A stretch of DNA of 64,000 nucleotides from positions 1-64,000 of the forward strand of contig MWDF01000006.1 in NCBI GenBank assembly GCA_002070415.1, read 5' to 3'. Positions within the stretch are counted from its first letter, which is position 1. Each line of letters begins with the position of its first letter. Below the pieces are notes generated by a model. That model was given only the letters and a program-made list of their open reading frames with translations. It searched no databases and was not told the DNA's origin. The position numbers and the translations under genes are program-made. This document shows, piece after piece, positions 32,345 to 41,551 of the stretch. Source of the DNA: Firmicutes bacterium ADurb.Bin153. Its GTDB lineage: Bacteria; Bacillota; DTU025; MWDF01.

Positions 32345-33127
32345 TCACTTGCCCTCCATGCGGGCGAGCGCCTCCCTAGCCTCCTTCCTGAACCTCTCGT
32401 CCTCTATGGGATCGTCCGTCCTCACGGGCAGGGAAAGCACCTTCGCAAAAGCCCTTCTGGCCTCGGCGTAACGGCCCCCCGCCTCCAGGACGCCTCCCAG
32501 GACCCCCCAGAAGGCCGGGTTCCTGGGCTCGAGGCGCACTGCTATGCCCGCCTCCTCTATCGCCCTTGCTATGTCTCCGCCAAGCATGCCCGGCAGCTTC
32601 CACAGGAAGAGGGCATAGAGGTTGTGTGCATCGGCGAAGCTGTCGTCTATCCTTATGCAGTCTTCTATGTGCCCTCTCACCACCGGAATAGCGAAGAGCA
32701 TCGTGAATAAGCCTTTCTCAAGGGCGAGGCTGCCGTACGACGAGGCGAGCCAGTAGTGGGCCTCGACGAGCCCGGCGCCGGAGCGCACGGCGGCCTCGGC
32801 GAACTGCCTCGACTTCTCGAACAGCGCGACCCTTTCCCTGCCGGTCGCCTTGTCGCCCATGAACCAGAAGATCCTGGCGAGCCGCCAGCTTGCGTCGTAG
32901 TCGCCCGGTTCGATGACCGTCACCGCTTCGAGCAGGCCTATCGCCTCGTATACGTTCTTGATGTCATACCGCCTCTCGTACAGGCCGTCGGCCTTCTCTA
33001 TCGTGGACTTCGGGGCGGCGCTTGCGGCATTGGAGAATGCGAGCAAGAACACGGCGAGCACCACGGCACGCCCTGCTACAATGGCCGTCCTGTATGAAAT
33101 CCCGCGGTCCGTCCCGCCCGTGCCCAT
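32345..33127 (-). CDS. Exported TPR-type protein, possibly TatT-like
   Basis: 260-residue protein with a signal peptide (cleavage probably after SNAASA, near residue 37), then helical repeats: ADGLYERRYD-IKNVYEAIGLLEAV, ASWRLARIFWFMGD, EAHYWLASSYGSLAL, ADAHNLYALFLWK, PAFWGVLGGVLEAGGRYAEARRAFAKVL. The last is a clear TPR unit. The pattern resembles TatT, the periplasmic TPR component linked to some TRAP transporters, but no TRAP genes are near. It is convergent with the osmoprotectant operon and appears monocistronic. A scaffold or binding role outside the cell membrane is the safest statement. Confidence 0.65.
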   Translation of the reverse strand: MGTGGTDRGISYRTAIVAGRAVVLAVFLLAFSNAASAAPKSTIEKADGLYERRYDIKNVYEAIGLLEAVTVIEPGDYDASWRLARIFWFMGDKATGRERVALFEKSRQFAEAAVRSGAGLVEAHYWLASSYGSLALEKGLFTMLFAIPVVRGHIEDCIRIDDSFADAHNLYALFLWKLPGMLGGDIARAIEEAGIAVRLEPRNPAFWGVLGGVLEAGGRYAEARRAFAKVLSLPVRTDDPIEDERFRKEAREALARMEGK

Positions 33128-33352
33128 GGCCGCACCCCCTGCGACAAGCTGCCGCCGTGACGGGCGAACGGGCCCAAAACAGCGGCGTCACACCACGATT
33201 ATACCTTCAAGGAGGCTTCATCGGTGATTTACATAGTCCATAACTTGCTTTTTGTCGTCCTTGAATTAGAATGAATAGAAAGACCCACCGATCCTAAGGC
33301 AGAATTCGCATAACACGGCCGCCGCATAGCCTGGAAGAAAGTTGGTGGCGAC

Positions 33353-33943
33353 ATGGCAGAAGGAGTCGTGATCGCAGCGGGCCTGTCCTCCCGGATGGGA
33401 GGCGCGAACAAGCTTTTACTCGACCTGGCCGGGCAGACCGTCATCGCAAGGAGCGTGTCGAGCCTGGTCCCCTATTGTGAAAGGATCTACCTGGTCACAG
33501 GACACCAAGACGATGAGATCAAGGCGGCCGTGGAGGCAATCCCCGGCGTCGTGACCGTCCACAACCCCTGCTACCGGGAGGGCATGCTGTCATCTGCCAT
33601 CGCGGGACTTTGCATGGTGCAGGCGGACAAGTGCGTCTTCCTGCCCGGCGACTGCCCCATGGCGTGCGGCTCTGCCATAGAGCGCATGCTCACAATCGAC
33701 GCCGACATAGTCGTGCCGAGATACCTGGGATCTGCGGGCCATCCGGTGATACTGGGCAAGAAGGCGATAAAGTGCCTCCTCACGGGCCGTGAGTACCCCA
33801 CGCTGAGGGACTTCATAGAATCGGAGGGTGCGACCTACGTGGACGTCGACTGCCCGGGGATATTAGAGGACATAGACACCGAGGAGGACTACCGCCGCGT
33901 AGCTGAAGCCCTGAAGAAGGGGCCGAAAGAGGAAGCCCGATGA
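33353..33943 (+). CDS. MocA/MobA-like molybdopterin nucleotidyltransferase
   Basis: NTP-transferase of 196 residues with the N-terminal nucleotide loop VIAAGLSSRMGGANKLLLDL, then LPGDCPMA for metal binding and GSAGHPVILGKK. Enzymes of this type transfer CMP (MocA) or GMP (MobA) to molybdopterin. Position at the head of a molybdenum-hydroxylase operon favours the MocA role, since hydroxylases usually carry the cytosine form of the cofactor. The stop overlaps the large-subunit start (ATGA). Confidence 0.85.
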   Translation: MAEGVVIAAGLSSRMGGANKLLLDLAGQTVIARSVSSLVPYCERIYLVTGHQDDEIKAAVEAIPGVVTVHNPCYREGMLSSAIAGLCMVQADKCVFLPGDCPMACGSAIERMLTIDADIVVPRYLGSAGHPVILGKKAIKCLLTGREYPTLRDFIESEGATYVDVDCPGILEDIDTEEDYRRVAEALKKGPKEEAR

Positions 33944-36129
33944 AGGACGAAGCGTGGATCGGAATACCGGTGAGAAGGACCGACTTCGACGACAAGGCCG
34001 AAGGCGCGGCGGTTTTCACCGCCGACATGGCCCTTCCCGGAACGCTGCACGCAAGGACCCTGAGATCCGCAGTGCCCAGGGCGAGGATTGACCGCATCGA
34101 CCTTCCCTCGCTGCCTGAGGGCTATCATTACGTCGACCGAAGTGACGTGCCGGGAAGCAACATCATGCCCAACGCCATTTCCGACCAGCCGTTCTTCGCC
34201 GACGGGCGCGTCAACTACGTAGGCGAGCCCATAATGCTAATCGTAGGGCCGGACCGCCAGGTCCTCTCGGACATACTGGGAGACATCAGGGTGCATTACA
34301 CGGAGGAGAAGCCGATCCTCTCCATCGAGGAGGCGGAGGCCGCGACCGGAGGGTTCATACACGGAGACCTCCCCTATTTCGTCTCCTACGAGTACGGCAA
34401 GGGTGACTTTGAGCGCGCGGTAAGCGAGGCAGCCTTTTCCGTGGAGGACGAGTACAGGACCGGATACCAGGAACACGCCTACCTTGAGACCCAGTCCATG
34501 CTGGCTTCCTTTGTCGGCGGGGCCGTTACGGTCTACGGTTCGATGCAGTGCCCCTATTCGGTGAAAGAGTCGGTGGAAGCGGCCCTCGCGCTCGATCCCG
34601 AAAACGTGAGGGTTGTCCAGCTGCCCACCGGCGGAGGATTCGGAGGCAAGGAGGACTATCCGTCGCTTCCAGCGGTCCACGCGGCCCTTGCGTCCATGAA
34701 GGCGGGAAAGCCGGTCAGGCTCGTCTTCGACCGCAAGGAGGACATCATATCTACGACGAAGCGCCATCCCAGCAGGATAAGGATCAAGAGCTACTTGAGC
34801 CCGGAAGGCAGGATCCTGGCCCGCGACATCGACGTATGCACGGATGCCGGCGCCTATGCCGGGCTTTCGAGCGTGGTACTGCAAAGGCTTAGTTTTTCGG
34901 TCTGCGGCGTGTACGGCGTGGAAAACCTGAGGGTCAGGTCCTACGCCTACGCCACGAACAAATGCGTAAGCGGCGCGTTCAGGGGCTTCGGGGGTCCCCA
35001 GGCATTCTTCGCGATGGAGATGCACATGGAGCACATCTCAAGGCGCCTGGGCCGGGACCCCCTGGCTTTCAGGAGGGCCCATTTCCTGAAGCAGGGAGAC
35101 ACGTCCTCCACCGGAGGCCTGCTCGCTCATCCGATCAGGCTCGACGACATCGCCGACGCGCTTAAGGAGGCTTCCCGGTACGGCGAGAAGGCGGCCCTGT
35201 ACCAAAAGGCATCGGCCTCGGCAGGATGCCGCAAGGGCGACGGTGCGGCACCGCTTAGGGGCATCGGGCTTTCGATGTTCTTCCACGGGTGCGGCTTCAC
35301 GGGAAGCGGCGAGAAGGACACCCTCAAGGCGAAGGCGAAGCTGAGGAAGGACAGGGACGGCACAGTGGAGATACTCGCATCCAGCGCCGAGATCGGACAG
35401 GGCTCGCTGACGACGCTCAGGAAGATAGTCGCGAAAACGCTAGGCATCCCGATCGGGGATGTCGTCCACCGCTATCCCGATACGGCAAGATGCCCGGACT
35501 CCGGGCCGACCGTCGCTTCCAGGACCGTGATGATAGTCGGCAGGCTCCTGATGGACTGCGCCCTGGAGATGAAGGGCCGCTGGAAGGAAGAGGAATTCGA
35601 AGTGGCCAGGTCCTACGTGTATCCCGAGGGCCTCAGCTGGGACAACGACAGGTTCCAAGGAAACGCCTACCCGGAGTACGCATGGGGCGGCAACGTAGTT
35701 GAAGTGGAGGTGGACCCCGTTACGTACGAGGTCGGGGTGACGGGCGTCTGGGGTGCCTACGACATAGGCGAGCCCATGGACGAGAGGATCGTGGCGGGGC
35801 AGATAGACGGGGCCGTGGCCCAGGGCCTGGGATATGCGAGCATGGAGGTGCTGACCGCGGAAACGGGCCGGATGCTTCAGGACAACCTGACGACGTACGC
35901 GATTCCGACATCCGCGGATTTCCCGAGGACGAAAGCGCGCCTCATCCCCAATCCGTACAAGGAAGGCCCTTTCGGGGCCAAGGGCCTGGGCGAGCTGCCC
36001 CTGGTCGGTGTGGCGCCCGCCTTCGCCTCGGCGGTCGGCCAGGCCATAGGAAGGCAGGTCCGCAGGCTGCCGGTTACGGCGGAATACATTATGCGACTGA
36101 TGGACGAGGAGGCGGATGATGGAGACTGA
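33940..36129 (+). CDS. Molybdenum hydroxylase large subunit (xanthine dehydrogenase family)
   Basis: Molybdopterin-binding catalytic subunit, 729 residues. Marks: IGIPVRRTDFDDKAEGAAVFTADM (a+b hammerhead start), the YQEHAYLETQ segment, PTGGGFGGKED, the cofactor-contact block SGAFRGFGGPQAFFAMEMHM, ASSAEIGQGSLTTLRKI, and the catalytic Glu in FGAKGLGELPLVG. Substrate specificity (xanthine, another purine, or an unrelated heterocycle) cannot be assigned from these motifs. Operon order is nucleotidyltransferase, large, FeS and FAD subunits, each overlapping the next. Confidence 0.88.
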   Translation: MKDEAWIGIPVRRTDFDDKAEGAAVFTADMALPGTLHARTLRSAVPRARIDRIDLPSLPEGYHYVDRSDVPGSNIMPNAISDQPFFADGRVNYVGEPIMLIVGPDRQVLSDILGDIRVHYTEEKPILSIEEAEAATGGFIHGDLPYFVSYEYGKGDFERAVSEAAFSVEDEYRTGYQEHAYLETQSMLASFVGGAVTVYGSMQCPYSVKESVEAALALDPENVRVVQLPTGGGFGGKEDYPSLPAVHAALASMKAGKPVRLVFDRKEDIISTTKRHPSRIRIKSYLSPEGRILARDIDVCTDAGAYAGLSSVVLQRLSFSVCGVYGVENLRVRSYAYATNKCVSGAFRGFGGPQAFFAMEMHMEHISRRLGRDPLAFRRAHFLKQGDTSSTGGLLAHPIRLDDIADALKEASRYGEKAALYQKASASAGCRKGDGAAPLRGIGLSMFFHGCGFTGSGEKDTLKAKAKLRKDRDGTVEILASSAEIGQGSLTTLRKIVAKTLGIPIGDVVHRYPDTARCPDSGPTVASRTVMIVGRLLMDCALEMKGRWKEEEFEVARSYVYPEGLSWDNDRFQGNAYPEYAWGGNVVEVEVDPVTYEVGVTGVWGAYDIGEPMDERIVAGQIDGAVAQGLGYASMEVLTAETGRMLQDNLTTYAIPTSADFPRTKARLIPNPYKEGPFGAKGLGELPLVGVAPAFASAVGQAIGRQVRRLPVTAEYIMRLMDEEADDGD

Positions 36130-36595
36130 GGTTCGCTTCACCCTTAACGGTAAACCGGCCGAGGTGCTGGCCGACCCGTTGCGCCGCCTGATAGACGTGC
36201 TGCGCGACGACCTCGGCCTTACCGGCACCAAGGAGGGCTGCGGGGAGGGCGAATGCGGGGCGTGTTCGGTGCTCGTCGACGGAAGGCTCGTCAACTCCTG
36301 CCTGGTGCCGCTAGCCGCGGTTGCGGGCCGGGACATCGTAACGATAGAGGGCTTCAGGAAGACGTCCCGTTTCGTCCTGCTCAAGGAGTGCTTCGCCGAC
36401 GAGGGGGCCGTGCAGTGCGGCTTTTGCACACCGGGGATGGTGCTCGCCGCACAGGCGCTTCTTTCCTCGAACCCCCATCCAGACGAGAAAGCGGTGCGGG
36501 AGGGCATCAGCGGCAACCTCTGCAGGTGCACGGGCTATTCGTCAATAATCGCCGCGGTGCTCGCGGCTTCGAAGAGGGGTGAGGGGCTTTGGTGA
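36116..36595 (+). CDS. Molybdenum hydroxylase 2Fe-2S subunit
   Basis: Small electron-transfer subunit of 159 residues. It binds two [2Fe-2S] clusters: a plant-type one in GCGEGECGACSVLVDG...NSCL and an alpha-helical one in CGFCTPGMV...GNLCRCTGY. All eight cysteines are present. ATG at 36116 or the immediately following ATG at 36119; AGGAGG ends three and six bases before them respectively. It overlaps the large subunit by 14 nt and the FAD subunit by 4. Confidence 0.93.
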   Translation: MMETEVRFTLNGKPAEVLADPLRRLIDVLRDDLGLTGTKEGCGEGECGACSVLVDGRLVNSCLVPLAAVAGRDIVTIEGFRKTSRFVLLKECFADEGAVQCGFCTPGMVLAAQALLSSNPHPDEKAVREGISGNLCRCTGYSSIIAAVLAASKRGEGLW

Positions 36596-37437
36596 CGATC
36601 CGCAGGCCCTTAAGCCTTTCCGAGGCACTGTACATGAGGCAGGGCGCAGATACCGTGCTTATGGCCGGAGGGACCGACCTTATGGTGAAGCACAGGGCCC
36701 CCGCCGGGGCGAGGCCTTCTTTCACGAAGGACGTGGTGCTCATAGGGCATCTGAAGGAGCTCGGCTACCTGAAGGTATACGATGACGTGGCCAGGATAGG
36801 AGCCGCCGTCCCGCTGGCAATGATCATCCAGGACGCCTCTGTGCCGGGGTACGTCAAGGAGCCTCTTATGAGCATAGGGTCCCCGTCGATAAGGAACATG
36901 GCGACCCTGGGAGGGAACATCTGCAACTCATCGCCTGCCGGGGATTCGCTTACCATGCTCTACGCCCTTGACGCCGTGCTGACGATCGCGTCCGCAGCAG
37001 GGCTCAGGGAGTGCGCCGTATCCGATTTCATAGAAGGCCCTTCAAAGAACCGGCTTGCGAAAGACGAAATACTCGTGGAGATAGCGATACCTCTCATGGA
37101 CTATAACAGGTTTTTCTACAGGAAGGCGGCCCAGAGGAGGGCGAACGCCGTATCGAAGGTATCCTTCTACGGGGTGGCCCAAGTATCGGAAGGCAGGGTG
37201 GGATCCGTTTCGATGACGCTTGGGGCCGTGGCCCCGACGGTGGTAAGGGACAGGGCCGCGGAGGCGATGCTAATAGGGGCCGAGGCCGACGGAAGGCACG
37301 GACTGTCCGAAAGGGCCCTGGACCACATGGACGGCCTCGTGGTCCCCATCGACGATTTGCGCTCCACAAAGGCGTACCGCAGGAGGGTGGCGCTGGGACT
37401 CGCAAGGCATTTTTTAGAGGAGGTGGTCGGATTATGA
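36592..37437 (+). CDS. Molybdenum hydroxylase FAD-binding subunit
   Basis: Flavin subunit of about 281 residues. The FAD-binding loop is VLMAGGTDLMVKH, followed by IGAAVPLAMII, the IRNMATLGGNICNSSPAGDS block typical of CoxM/XdhB-type proteins, and a C-terminal domain with SMTLGAVAPTVVR. The start is GTG at 36592, whose GTGA overlaps the upstream stop; the adjacent TTG is less likely. It overlaps the next gene by 4 nt. Confidence 0.92.
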   Translation: MTIRRPLSLSEALYMRQGADTVLMAGGTDLMVKHRAPAGARPSFTKDVVLIGHLKELGYLKVYDDVARIGAAVPLAMIIQDASVPGYVKEPLMSIGSPSIRNMATLGGNICNSSPAGDSLTMLYALDAVLTIASAAGLRECAVSDFIEGPSKNRLAKDEILVEIAIPLMDYNRFFYRKAAQRRANAVSKVSFYGVAQVSEGRVGSVSMTLGAVAPTVVRDRAAEAMLIGAEADGRHGLSERALDHMDGLVVPIDDLRSTKAYRRRVALGLARHFLEEVVGL

Positions 37438-38060
37438 GAAGAAGTGCGATCGTGGCGCTGTTCTGGGGTTCACTGTGGGGGCTGGCGGAGGCCACCCTCG
37501 GCTACGCGCTCCATTTCGCCGCGCGGGCGATACCCGGCCTTCCCGGCTTTCTGATGTTCCCCATCGCGTTCGCCTGCATGCACAGAGCAGTCAGGGAATC
37601 AGACGCTGCCGCGGGCGCGTTTTTGGCCTCCCTTGTCGCGGCGTCGGTGAAGCTCGCCGATTTCCTAGTCCCGGGGCACGATCCCATAAGGATAATCAAC
37701 CCGGCCCTGTCCATCGCGATGGAAGGCCTTGCCGTCTATGCCTTCATGGCATACTGCAGAAGGCATGGAAAGGAGGCGGGGCCGGCCCAGGCCTTCGGCA
37801 TGGGCCTCCTTTGGCGCCTCATGTTCTCGGCCCACCTTTGGGCCATATCACTTTTCGGACTGCCCGCCGCTCTCGTCACCAGCGGTCCGTGGCCGCTTCT
37901 GCGCTTCATTTTCATCGAGAGCCTGGTAAACGCCGTTATAATGGTCGGATACTTTGCGGTGGAAAAGAAGCTGGCCCTGAGGCCGTCGCATATCTCGGCT
38001 GTGCCCGCATGCGCCGCAAGCCTGCTGGCAGCGGCGTTGGCGGCCAATTACCTGCTTTAG
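37434..38060 (+). CDS. Conserved-type integral membrane protein of the molybdenum hydroxylase operon
   Basis: No family recognised. 208 residues with about six hydrophobic segments, beginning FWGSLWGLAEATLGYALH, with a short cytoplasmic loop CRRHGKEAG. Size and topology would fit an ECF-type substrate-binding component or another small transporter, but no diagnostic motif is seen. The ATG overlaps the FAD-subunit stop (4 nt) and a P-loop NTPase gene follows after 21 nt. Translational coupling ties it to the hydroxylase. Uptake of the hydroxylase substrate is one possible role, by context only. Confidence 0.6.
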   Translation: MRRSAIVALFWGSLWGLAEATLGYALHFAARAIPGLPGFLMFPIAFACMHRAVRESDAAAGAFLASLVAASVKLADFLVPGHDPIRIINPALSIAMEGLAVYAFMAYCRRHGKEAGPAQAFGMGLLWRLMFSAHLWAISLFGLPAALVTSGPWPLLRFIFIESLVNAVIMVGYFAVEKKLALRPSHISAVPACAASLLAAALAANYLL

Positions 38061-38081
38061 CATAATAAGGGGGGAATCCCG

Positions 38082-38573
38082 GTGCTGACGATCATAACAG
38101 GGGAGATCGGTTCGGGGAAGACCTCCAGGATGCTCGAGGTCTTCCGCGATCTTAAGGGCGGGGCCGCCGACGGGATCGCTAGCGTGAAGCTCGTCAGCGA
38201 CACGGAGTTCGAAGGCTACGACCTCGTAAGGCTGGCGGACAACAAGCGCAGGCGCCTGGCAGTTAGGAAGCCCCTTTATATCGGGGAGTTCGAAAGGCCC
38301 CTCTTCTACGACCAGTTCGTGTTCGACGCCGACGCGTTCCTTTTCGGGGCGGATGTGATAGATTCGGCCATCAAGGACCCTTTGGTAGAGCATATTTTCC
38401 TCGACGAGGTCGGGCCGCTCGAGCTTGAGGGCAGAGGTTTCCATCCAATCCTTAAAGCGCTGTTCTCGGAGGATGTCACGGCAGTGAAGCATGTATATGT
38501 TTGCGTGAGGGACAGCTGCGTGGATTCCGTGATCGCAAGGTACGGGATAAAGTCGTACCTCCTTCTCAGATGA
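38082..38573 (+). CDS. P-loop NTPase related to THEP1-type nucleoside-triphosphatases
   Basis: 163-residue protein with Walker A GEIGSGKTSRM (residues 7-17) and FLDEVGPLELEGRGFHPIL, the DExGPxEL Walker B signature of the NTPase_1/THEP1 family. It starts with GTG at 38082 behind AAGGGGGG. Usual THEP1 proteins are about 180 residues. Last gene of the molybdenum hydroxylase operon. It could act in cofactor delivery or energise the preceding membrane protein; neither is shown by sequence. Confidence 0.72.
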   Translation: MLTIITGEIGSGKTSRMLEVFRDLKGGAADGIASVKLVSDTEFEGYDLVRLADNKRRRLAVRKPLYIGEFERPLFYDQFVFDADAFLFGADVIDSAIKDPLVEHIFLDEVGPLELEGRGFHPILKALFSEDVTAVKHVYVCVRDSCVDSVIARYGIKSYLLLR

Positions 38574-38768
38574 TCTTGATGCCGACGGCCCGTAAGTCGT
38601 TGCCATTTTATGGAACCGTACGGTCGGACGGGATCTACGGGCCCTCCGGCACGGGTTTATGCGCAAGCCCCCAGGTATCCGTCCGGCTATGTAGGGCGGG
38701 TTTTTAAGGCGGGCGCCGCTGTGTTAGAATTTTCATATACCCATCCGTTTCGATCTTAGGAGGTTATT

Positions 38769-40220
38769 TTGCAAGGTATCCTGATAATAGGCGTTGTGCT
38801 GCTGCTTTCGTCACTGTCGAGCAAGGTGCTCTATAGATACGGCATACCGACACTGATCGCCTTCCTGGCCCTGGGAATCATATCCGGTCCGGAGGTCCTG
38901 GGGCTCGTACATTTCGACAACCTGTCCTTTGCCCGCCAGATCAGCGACTTCGCCCTGATCTTCATAATGTTCTCCGGCGGCTTCGGCACCAGCTGGAAGG
39001 CCGCGAAGCGGATAGCTTTCATGTCCGGCATCCTGGCGACGGTGGGCGTCGTCGTGACCGCCCTGATAGTAGGCTTCACAACCCACCTGCTGCTCGGTTT
39101 CGGTCTTATGGAAAGCCTTCTGCTCGGCTCCATAATCTCCTCCACCGACGCCGCCGCCGTGTTCTCGATCCTGAGGTCCAAGAAGTTGAACCTCAAGGGC
39201 AACCTCGCCTCCACGCTGGAGGTCGAAAGCGGCTCCAACGACCCGATGGCGAACATGCTTACCGTCGTGGTCCTCGGAGCCATCATGGCAAGGCCGCAGA
39301 ACATGTTCGTGCTCTTCGGCACACAGCTGCTGATAGGGGCCGCGTGCGGGCTCGCCTTCGGCAGGCTCGCCGTATGGGTGATAAACAAGATCAAGCTGGA
39401 CGTAGACGGGCTCTACTTCATAGTCTGCATGGGCCTCGTGCTCGTGTCGTTCGCCCTTACGGGGATCCTTGGCGGGAACGGTTTCCTGTCGGTGTACATC
39501 GCGGGGATAATAATGGGCAACAGCCGGATCACCCACAGGATATCGCTCATAAGGTTCTTCGACGGGATAACGTGGCTGATGCAGATAATGCTCTTCTTCA
39601 CCCTAGGCCTGCTGTCCTCCCCTTCCGGGATGAGGACGATCTGGCCGCAAGGCCTCGCGGTCGCGCTCATAATCATGTTCGTGGCGAGGCCCGTCGCGAT
39701 CTTCCTGCTGACTTCCCTTTTCAAGATGCCGTTCAAGGAGAAGCTTCTCGTATCCTGGGTCGGCTTCAGGGGCGCCGCAGCGGTCGTCTTCGCCATATAT
39801 CCCCTGGCCGCGGGGATACCCGGCGCTAGGACCATATTCAACATCGTGTTCTTCGTCATACTCCTGTCGGTGCTGGTACAAGGCTCGCTTCTTATACCGA
39901 TAGCGAAGAAGCTGAAGCTGGCAGGCCCCGAACCCACCGCATTGAAGACGTTCTCCGACTATGCCGGGGAGTTCCACACCGAGCTTCTGGAGCTGGACAT
40001 CACTGAGGCGAGCGGGATAAACGGGAAGGCCATTATGGACGTCCCCATGCCGGACGACGTCCTCATCGTGACCGTCAAAAGGGGCGACACGCTAATAACG
40101 CCGCGCGGCAGTACAGTCTTGATGACGGGAGATACGCTCTTGTTGGCGGCCGACAGCAAGGCCAGGTTGGTTGAGATCGACAACATGGCGAAAAGCCATG
40201 GCCGCATCCACAAACTATAG
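38769..40220 (+). CDS. CPA-type cation/proton antiporter with TrkA-C domain
   Basis: 483 residues: about twelve membrane helices (1-380) with the ion-site motif SSTDAAAVFSIL, the assembly block EVESGSNDPMANML and SWVGFRGAAAVVFAI, then a cytoplasmic TrkA-C-like domain (about 405-475, TVKRGDTLITPRGSTVLMTGDTLLL). The combination resembles NhaP2-type K+/H+ or Na+/H+ antiporters. It starts with TTG at 38769, five bases after AGGAGG. Single gene with a terminator at once after the stop. It probably controls pH or potassium efflux; the transported ion is not decided by sequence. Confidence 0.88.
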   Translation: MQGILIIGVVLLLSSLSSKVLYRYGIPTLIAFLALGIISGPEVLGLVHFDNLSFARQISDFALIFIMFSGGFGTSWKAAKRIAFMSGILATVGVVVTALIVGFTTHLLLGFGLMESLLLGSIISSTDAAAVFSILRSKKLNLKGNLASTLEVESGSNDPMANMLTVVVLGAIMARPQNMFVLFGTQLLIGAACGLAFGRLAVWVINKIKLDVDGLYFIVCMGLVLVSFALTGILGGNGFLSVYIAGIIMGNSRITHRISLIRFFDGITWLMQIMLFFTLGLLSSPSGMRTIWPQGLAVALIIMFVARPVAIFLLTSLFKMPFKEKLLVSWVGFRGAAAVVFAIYPLAAGIPGARTIFNIVFFVILLSVLVQGSLLIPIAKKLKLAGPEPTALKTFSDYAGEFHTELLELDITEASGINGKAIMDVPMPDDVLIVTVKRGDTLITPRGSTVLMTGDTLLLAADSKARLVEIDNMAKSHGRIHKL

Positions 40221-40245
40221 AAAGGCCCCCTGCACGGAGGCCTTT
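40221..40245. terminator. Terminator between the antiporter and the beta-propeller gene
   Basis: Stem AAAGGCC/GGCCTTT extended by inner CC/GG pairs, followed by TTTTG on the plus strand and preceded by A's, so it can serve both convergent genes. Confidence 0.65.
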
Positions 40246-40278
40246 TGGGCTGTCTAGGATCCGGTATCCGGGGCCCTC

Positions 40279-41400
40279 TCAGACGGATATCATGATTATC
40301 TCGTCGTCATCCATCAGGAATACGAAGCCGGGCCCCGAAACCGCCCTGACATTGCCACCAAGCCCTTTTACGATTATCCTGCCACTGACCGAAAGGTCGC
40401 TTCCCACTGACAGGATCCCGCCTTCCACTGGCACATAGAAGCCGTCGGTTGCGGCCCAGGGCCTTCCTATCGCCTCGTCAGGAAGCCGGGCCGCCTTTAC
40501 TATCCTCCCCGATGCCGCATCGAGCGCCTTCATGCTGGTACCGTCCTGCCCTACCAGCAGCATCCTGTACCCAGCCCCGACTGACACGTACATGGGTGTT
40601 TCGGTCTTGTACCTCCATGCGGCCCTTCCCGGCACCACGGCGCCCCACATCACAAGGCCCGCGTTCCTTTCGCCTATCACGACGGTCTCTGGTCCTATGA
40701 CATCAAGGCTCGTCACCTCTATCTGAGCCTTGGGAGGCGACTGGGTGATAGCCGTAAACCATCCGAGCGTGCTGCCGTCGCCGGTGTCCACCACGTTCAC
40801 ATATTCCGCCCCGAACGTATCGTCCGGGTCGGACACCCTCTTTATCGTCCCTATCACCAGCAGCGTATCTTCCGTGAGCCTTCTGAGGAACCTGACCGGT
40901 CCCGGACGGACGGCCAGTCACGTGGCGCAGTCATATATCGGGTAGACCGCGTTTTGCGGATCGCTCTCCCATACCTTCTTCCCGCCCGTGTCGAATGCGA
41001 GCGCGCCGTAGCCGCTGCCTGCGACCGCCTTTCCGTCAGCCAGCACCAAAAGCGAGTATATCCTCTCATATGCCGTCGCCGACCAGAGGTACTTCCCCTT
41101 GGCGTCCAGTTTCGTCAGCGTGTCAGAGTATGCTGCATACACGGACGCTTCCGGGCCCCGCTCCAAGAACGAGACGTCAGCCGGCGCCTGCCATGACCAG
41201 AGCTTCTTCCCGTCTGGGCCTAGCATGGTGACGATCCTGCCGGAGGCGAACGCGAGCGTCTTGTCCGCCGCCGCCGAGGCGCAATCGGCACGGGCCGAAA
41301 TCCTCCAGCCGATCGCGGCCGAAACCGGCGGTGCCGCCGCTGTCATCGCTGCTAGCGCCGCCGCTGCCATAAGGATTAATGCCCTCCTCGCCATGCTCAC
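40279..41400 (-). pseudogene. Exported PQQ-like beta-propeller protein interrupted by one in-frame TGA
   Basis: A signal peptide (MSMARRALILMAAAALAAM) is followed by propeller-type repeats (PDGKKLWSW, AKGKYLWSAT, TGGKKVWESDP, AAWRYKTE, DAASGRIVKAA). The first part stops at TGA 40920-40918 after VYPIYDCAT. The same frame continues without any shift (LAVRPGPVRFLRRL...) and runs to 40279. The whole would be about 373 residues. A CGA-to-TGA nonsense mutation is the simplest explanation. Reading through as selenocysteine would give a C-A-T-U motif, and a 10-bp hairpin begins right after the TGA, but its loop is closer to the codon than in known bacterial SECIS elements. A sequencing error is also possible. 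The start is GTG 41400 or ATG 41394. Confidence 0.6.
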
Positions 41401-41497
41401 CCCGCTCCTTCGCCGGCCGTAGTTGCTTCGTATGTATTATATTTCATCTCTAGACATATTATAAGGCGCCCGGGCCGGACCGCATCTTAAAAAAGAA

Positions 41498-41524
41498 GGA
41501 TGCCGGCTTCTGCAGCCGGCATCC
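41498..41524 (-). terminator. Terminator of the citrate (gntR-acn-tct-icd) operon
   Basis: Perfect 11-bp stem GGATGCCGGCT/AGCCGGCATCC, loop of 5, then TTCTTTTTT on the minus strand, 28 nt after the icd stop. Confidence 0.9.
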
Positions 41525-41551
41525 GCATGTACGCTAAGCCGCGGCATCTGA

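Noticed and set aside
40892-40920. SECIS element directly after the in-frame TGA
   Set aside because: The stem is good, but the apical loop is about 10 nt from the TGA, below the spacing of characterised bacterial SECIS elements. GC-rich sequence forms such stems by chance. Kept only as a finding to check, not as an annotation.
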